Shown here piece by piece: positions 63,240 to 64,000 of a DNA stretch of 64,000 nucleotides. Positions within the stretch are counted from its first letter, which is position 1. Each line of letters starts with the position of its first letter. The position numbers were made by a program, and so were the translations under genes. The stretch comes from Pseudomonas versuta. GTDB taxonomy: Bacteria > Pseudomonadota > Gammaproteobacteria > Pseudomonadales > Pseudomonadaceae. Location: the NCBI RefSeq assembly GCF_001294575.1, contig NZ_CP012676.1, positions 4,252,001 to 4,316,000 on the forward strand, read 5' to 3'. A model generated the notes under the pieces. The model was not told the origin of the DNA and searched no databases. It was given only the letters and a program-made list of their open reading frames with translations.

Positions 63240-64000
63240 TTACGCCTTGCGCGGCGCCGGCTGCTGCTGGGTCAGGCAATGGATGTTGCCACCGCCCAAC
63301 AGCAACTCACGACCCGGCACCATCACCACTTCATGTTGCGGGAAGAGGTTTTGCAGGATGTCTTTGGCCTGCGCGTCCATCGGATCATCAAAGCTCGGTG
63401 CAATGATGCCGCCGTTGACGATCAAGAAATTCACGTAAGACCCGGCCAGCCGCTCCGACGGATTACGATCCTGACTGCCGGCAACCTTGTCGACGCCGTC
63501 GCACTCTTGCTGTGTGGCAAACATCGGCCCCGGAATCGGCATTTTATGCACGACAAACGGACGACCTTTGGCATCGGTGCTGGTTGCCAGTACGTTCATG
63601 GCGGCATGGCAACGCACATAGTTGGGGTTCTGTTCATCGTCAGTCCAGGCCAGCAGTACTTCGCCCGGTGCAACGTAGCAGCAGAAGTTATCCACATGGC
63701 CGTCGGTTTCGTCATTGAACAGGCCGTCCGGCAGCCAGATGATCTTATCCACAGCCAGATGCGAACGCAGTACGTCTTCAATCTCTTCACGGGACAGATG
63801 CGGGTTGCGGTTGCGGTTCATCAGGCACTCGGCCGTGGTGATCAGTGTGCCTTCGCCATCCACGTGGATCGAGCCACCTTCAAGCACGAAGCCGGGAGTG
63901 TGATAACGCGCAATGCGTTCGATTTCGAGGATCTTGCTACCCACTTGACGGTCGCGGTTCCACGGGAAGTACAAACCGCCATCAAACCCGCCCCAGGCGT
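63240..64000 (-). CDS. aguA: Agmatine deiminase, N-terminus cut off by the window edge
   Basis: Hydrolyses agmatine to N-carbamoylputrescine and ammonia. The 252 residues present correspond to the C-terminal two thirds of a protein of about 370. Signatures: [16 protein letters not shown] at the edge, [32 protein letters not shown] and the nucleophile cysteine in [15 protein letters not shown] near the C-terminus. The reading frame is open through 64000, so the true start lies beyond the window. Two perfect TTATCCACA sequences (63688, 63745) fall inside it. Confidence 0.96.
   Translation of the reverse strand, partial: AWGGFDGGLYFPWNRDRQVGSKILEIERIARYHTPGFVLEGGSIHVDGEGTLITTAECLMNRNRNPHLSREEIEDVLRSHLAVDKIIWLPDGLFNDETDGHVDNFCCYVAPGEVLLAWTDDEQNPNYVRCHAAMNVLATSTDAKGRPFVVHKMPIPGPMFATQQECDGVDKVAGSQDRNPSERLAGSYVNFLIVNGGIIAPSFDDPMDAQAKDILQNLFPQHEVVMVPGRELLLGGGNIHCLTQQQPAPRKA

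Overview
The window is a stretch of Pseudomonas chromosome, most likely from the P. fluorescens lineage. The evidence is the gene order glnA–DUF4124–ntrB–ntrC–sRNA–trmL–secB–grxC–rhodanese–gpmI–envC–ctpA–yibQ–his genes, the Pseudomonas-type REP palindromes between genes, and the protein families present (BphOP phytochrome, OprD porin, ArsH-type ars operon). Both ends cut genes: glycogen/maltodextrin phosphorylase on the left and agmatine deiminase on the right.

Layout. 1–6.1 kb: glgP (partial), a CxxCxxCC protein, typA, thiI. 6.1–11.5 kb: the nitrogen-control locus, with glnA, ntrB and ntrC each fitted to sigma-54/NtrC control, followed by a nitrogen-regulated small RNA (NrsZ-like) with its own sigma-54 promoter and NtrC-like site. 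11.5–19.1 kb: trmL, secB, grxC, a rhodanese-like protein, gpmI, an EnvC-like amidase activator, a CtpA protease and a YibQ-like protein. 19.1–25 kb: a solute-binding protein, hisF-hisA-DUF2164-hisH-hisB, an OFA-type MFS transporter. 25–30.5 kb: asmA-mutY-yggX in a translationally coupled run, tRNA-Phe, a small acidic protein coupled to an alpha/beta hydrolase. 30.5–33.4 kb: arsRBCH arsenic resistance operon with a clear operator. 33.4–36.7 kb: DUF1272 protein and the red-light sensor pair bphO-bphP. 36.7–41.3 kb: gltS, a formimidoylglutamase-like hydrolase and an IclR regulator in one run, then a GABA permease. 41.8–46 kb: a basic/polar amino acid ABC importer (ATPase, binding protein, two permeases) and an overlapping methyltransferase gene that carries a cluster of DnaA boxes. 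46–50.4 kb: a periplasmic hydroxyisourate hydrolase and a GlcG-type protein, divergent from an HprRS/CusRS-type two-component system across an inverted-repeat box, then DUF72 and a short HhH protein, tRNA-Thr. 51–54.8 kb: D-serine uptake and catabolism (dsdX-dsdA-dsdC). 54.8–58.5 kb: an AT-rich, apparently acquired segment carrying a large M66 (StcE-like) zinc metalloprotease with an N-terminal lectin-like domain, no signal peptide and three internal repeats. 58.5–64 kb: OprD-family porin, DsbA-family protein, TonB siderophore receptor, agmatine deiminase (partial).

How the genes work together. The nitrogen locus is the regulatory core: glutamine synthetase, its sensor kinase and response regulator, and a structured sRNA. 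Several other genes bring in or degrade nitrogen compounds (GABA permease, amino acid ABC importer, GltS with formimidoylglutamase, D-serine deaminase, agmatine deiminase). The remainder are stress and environment genes: arsenic detoxification, light sensing, oxidative damage repair (mutY, yggX) and a peroxide/copper-type two-component system. The items most worth following up are the M66 protein and its AT-rich flank, the NrsZ-like RNA with covarying repeat hairpins, the DnaA-box cluster at 45.5–46.0 kb, and the HprR-type box at 47.04 kb.
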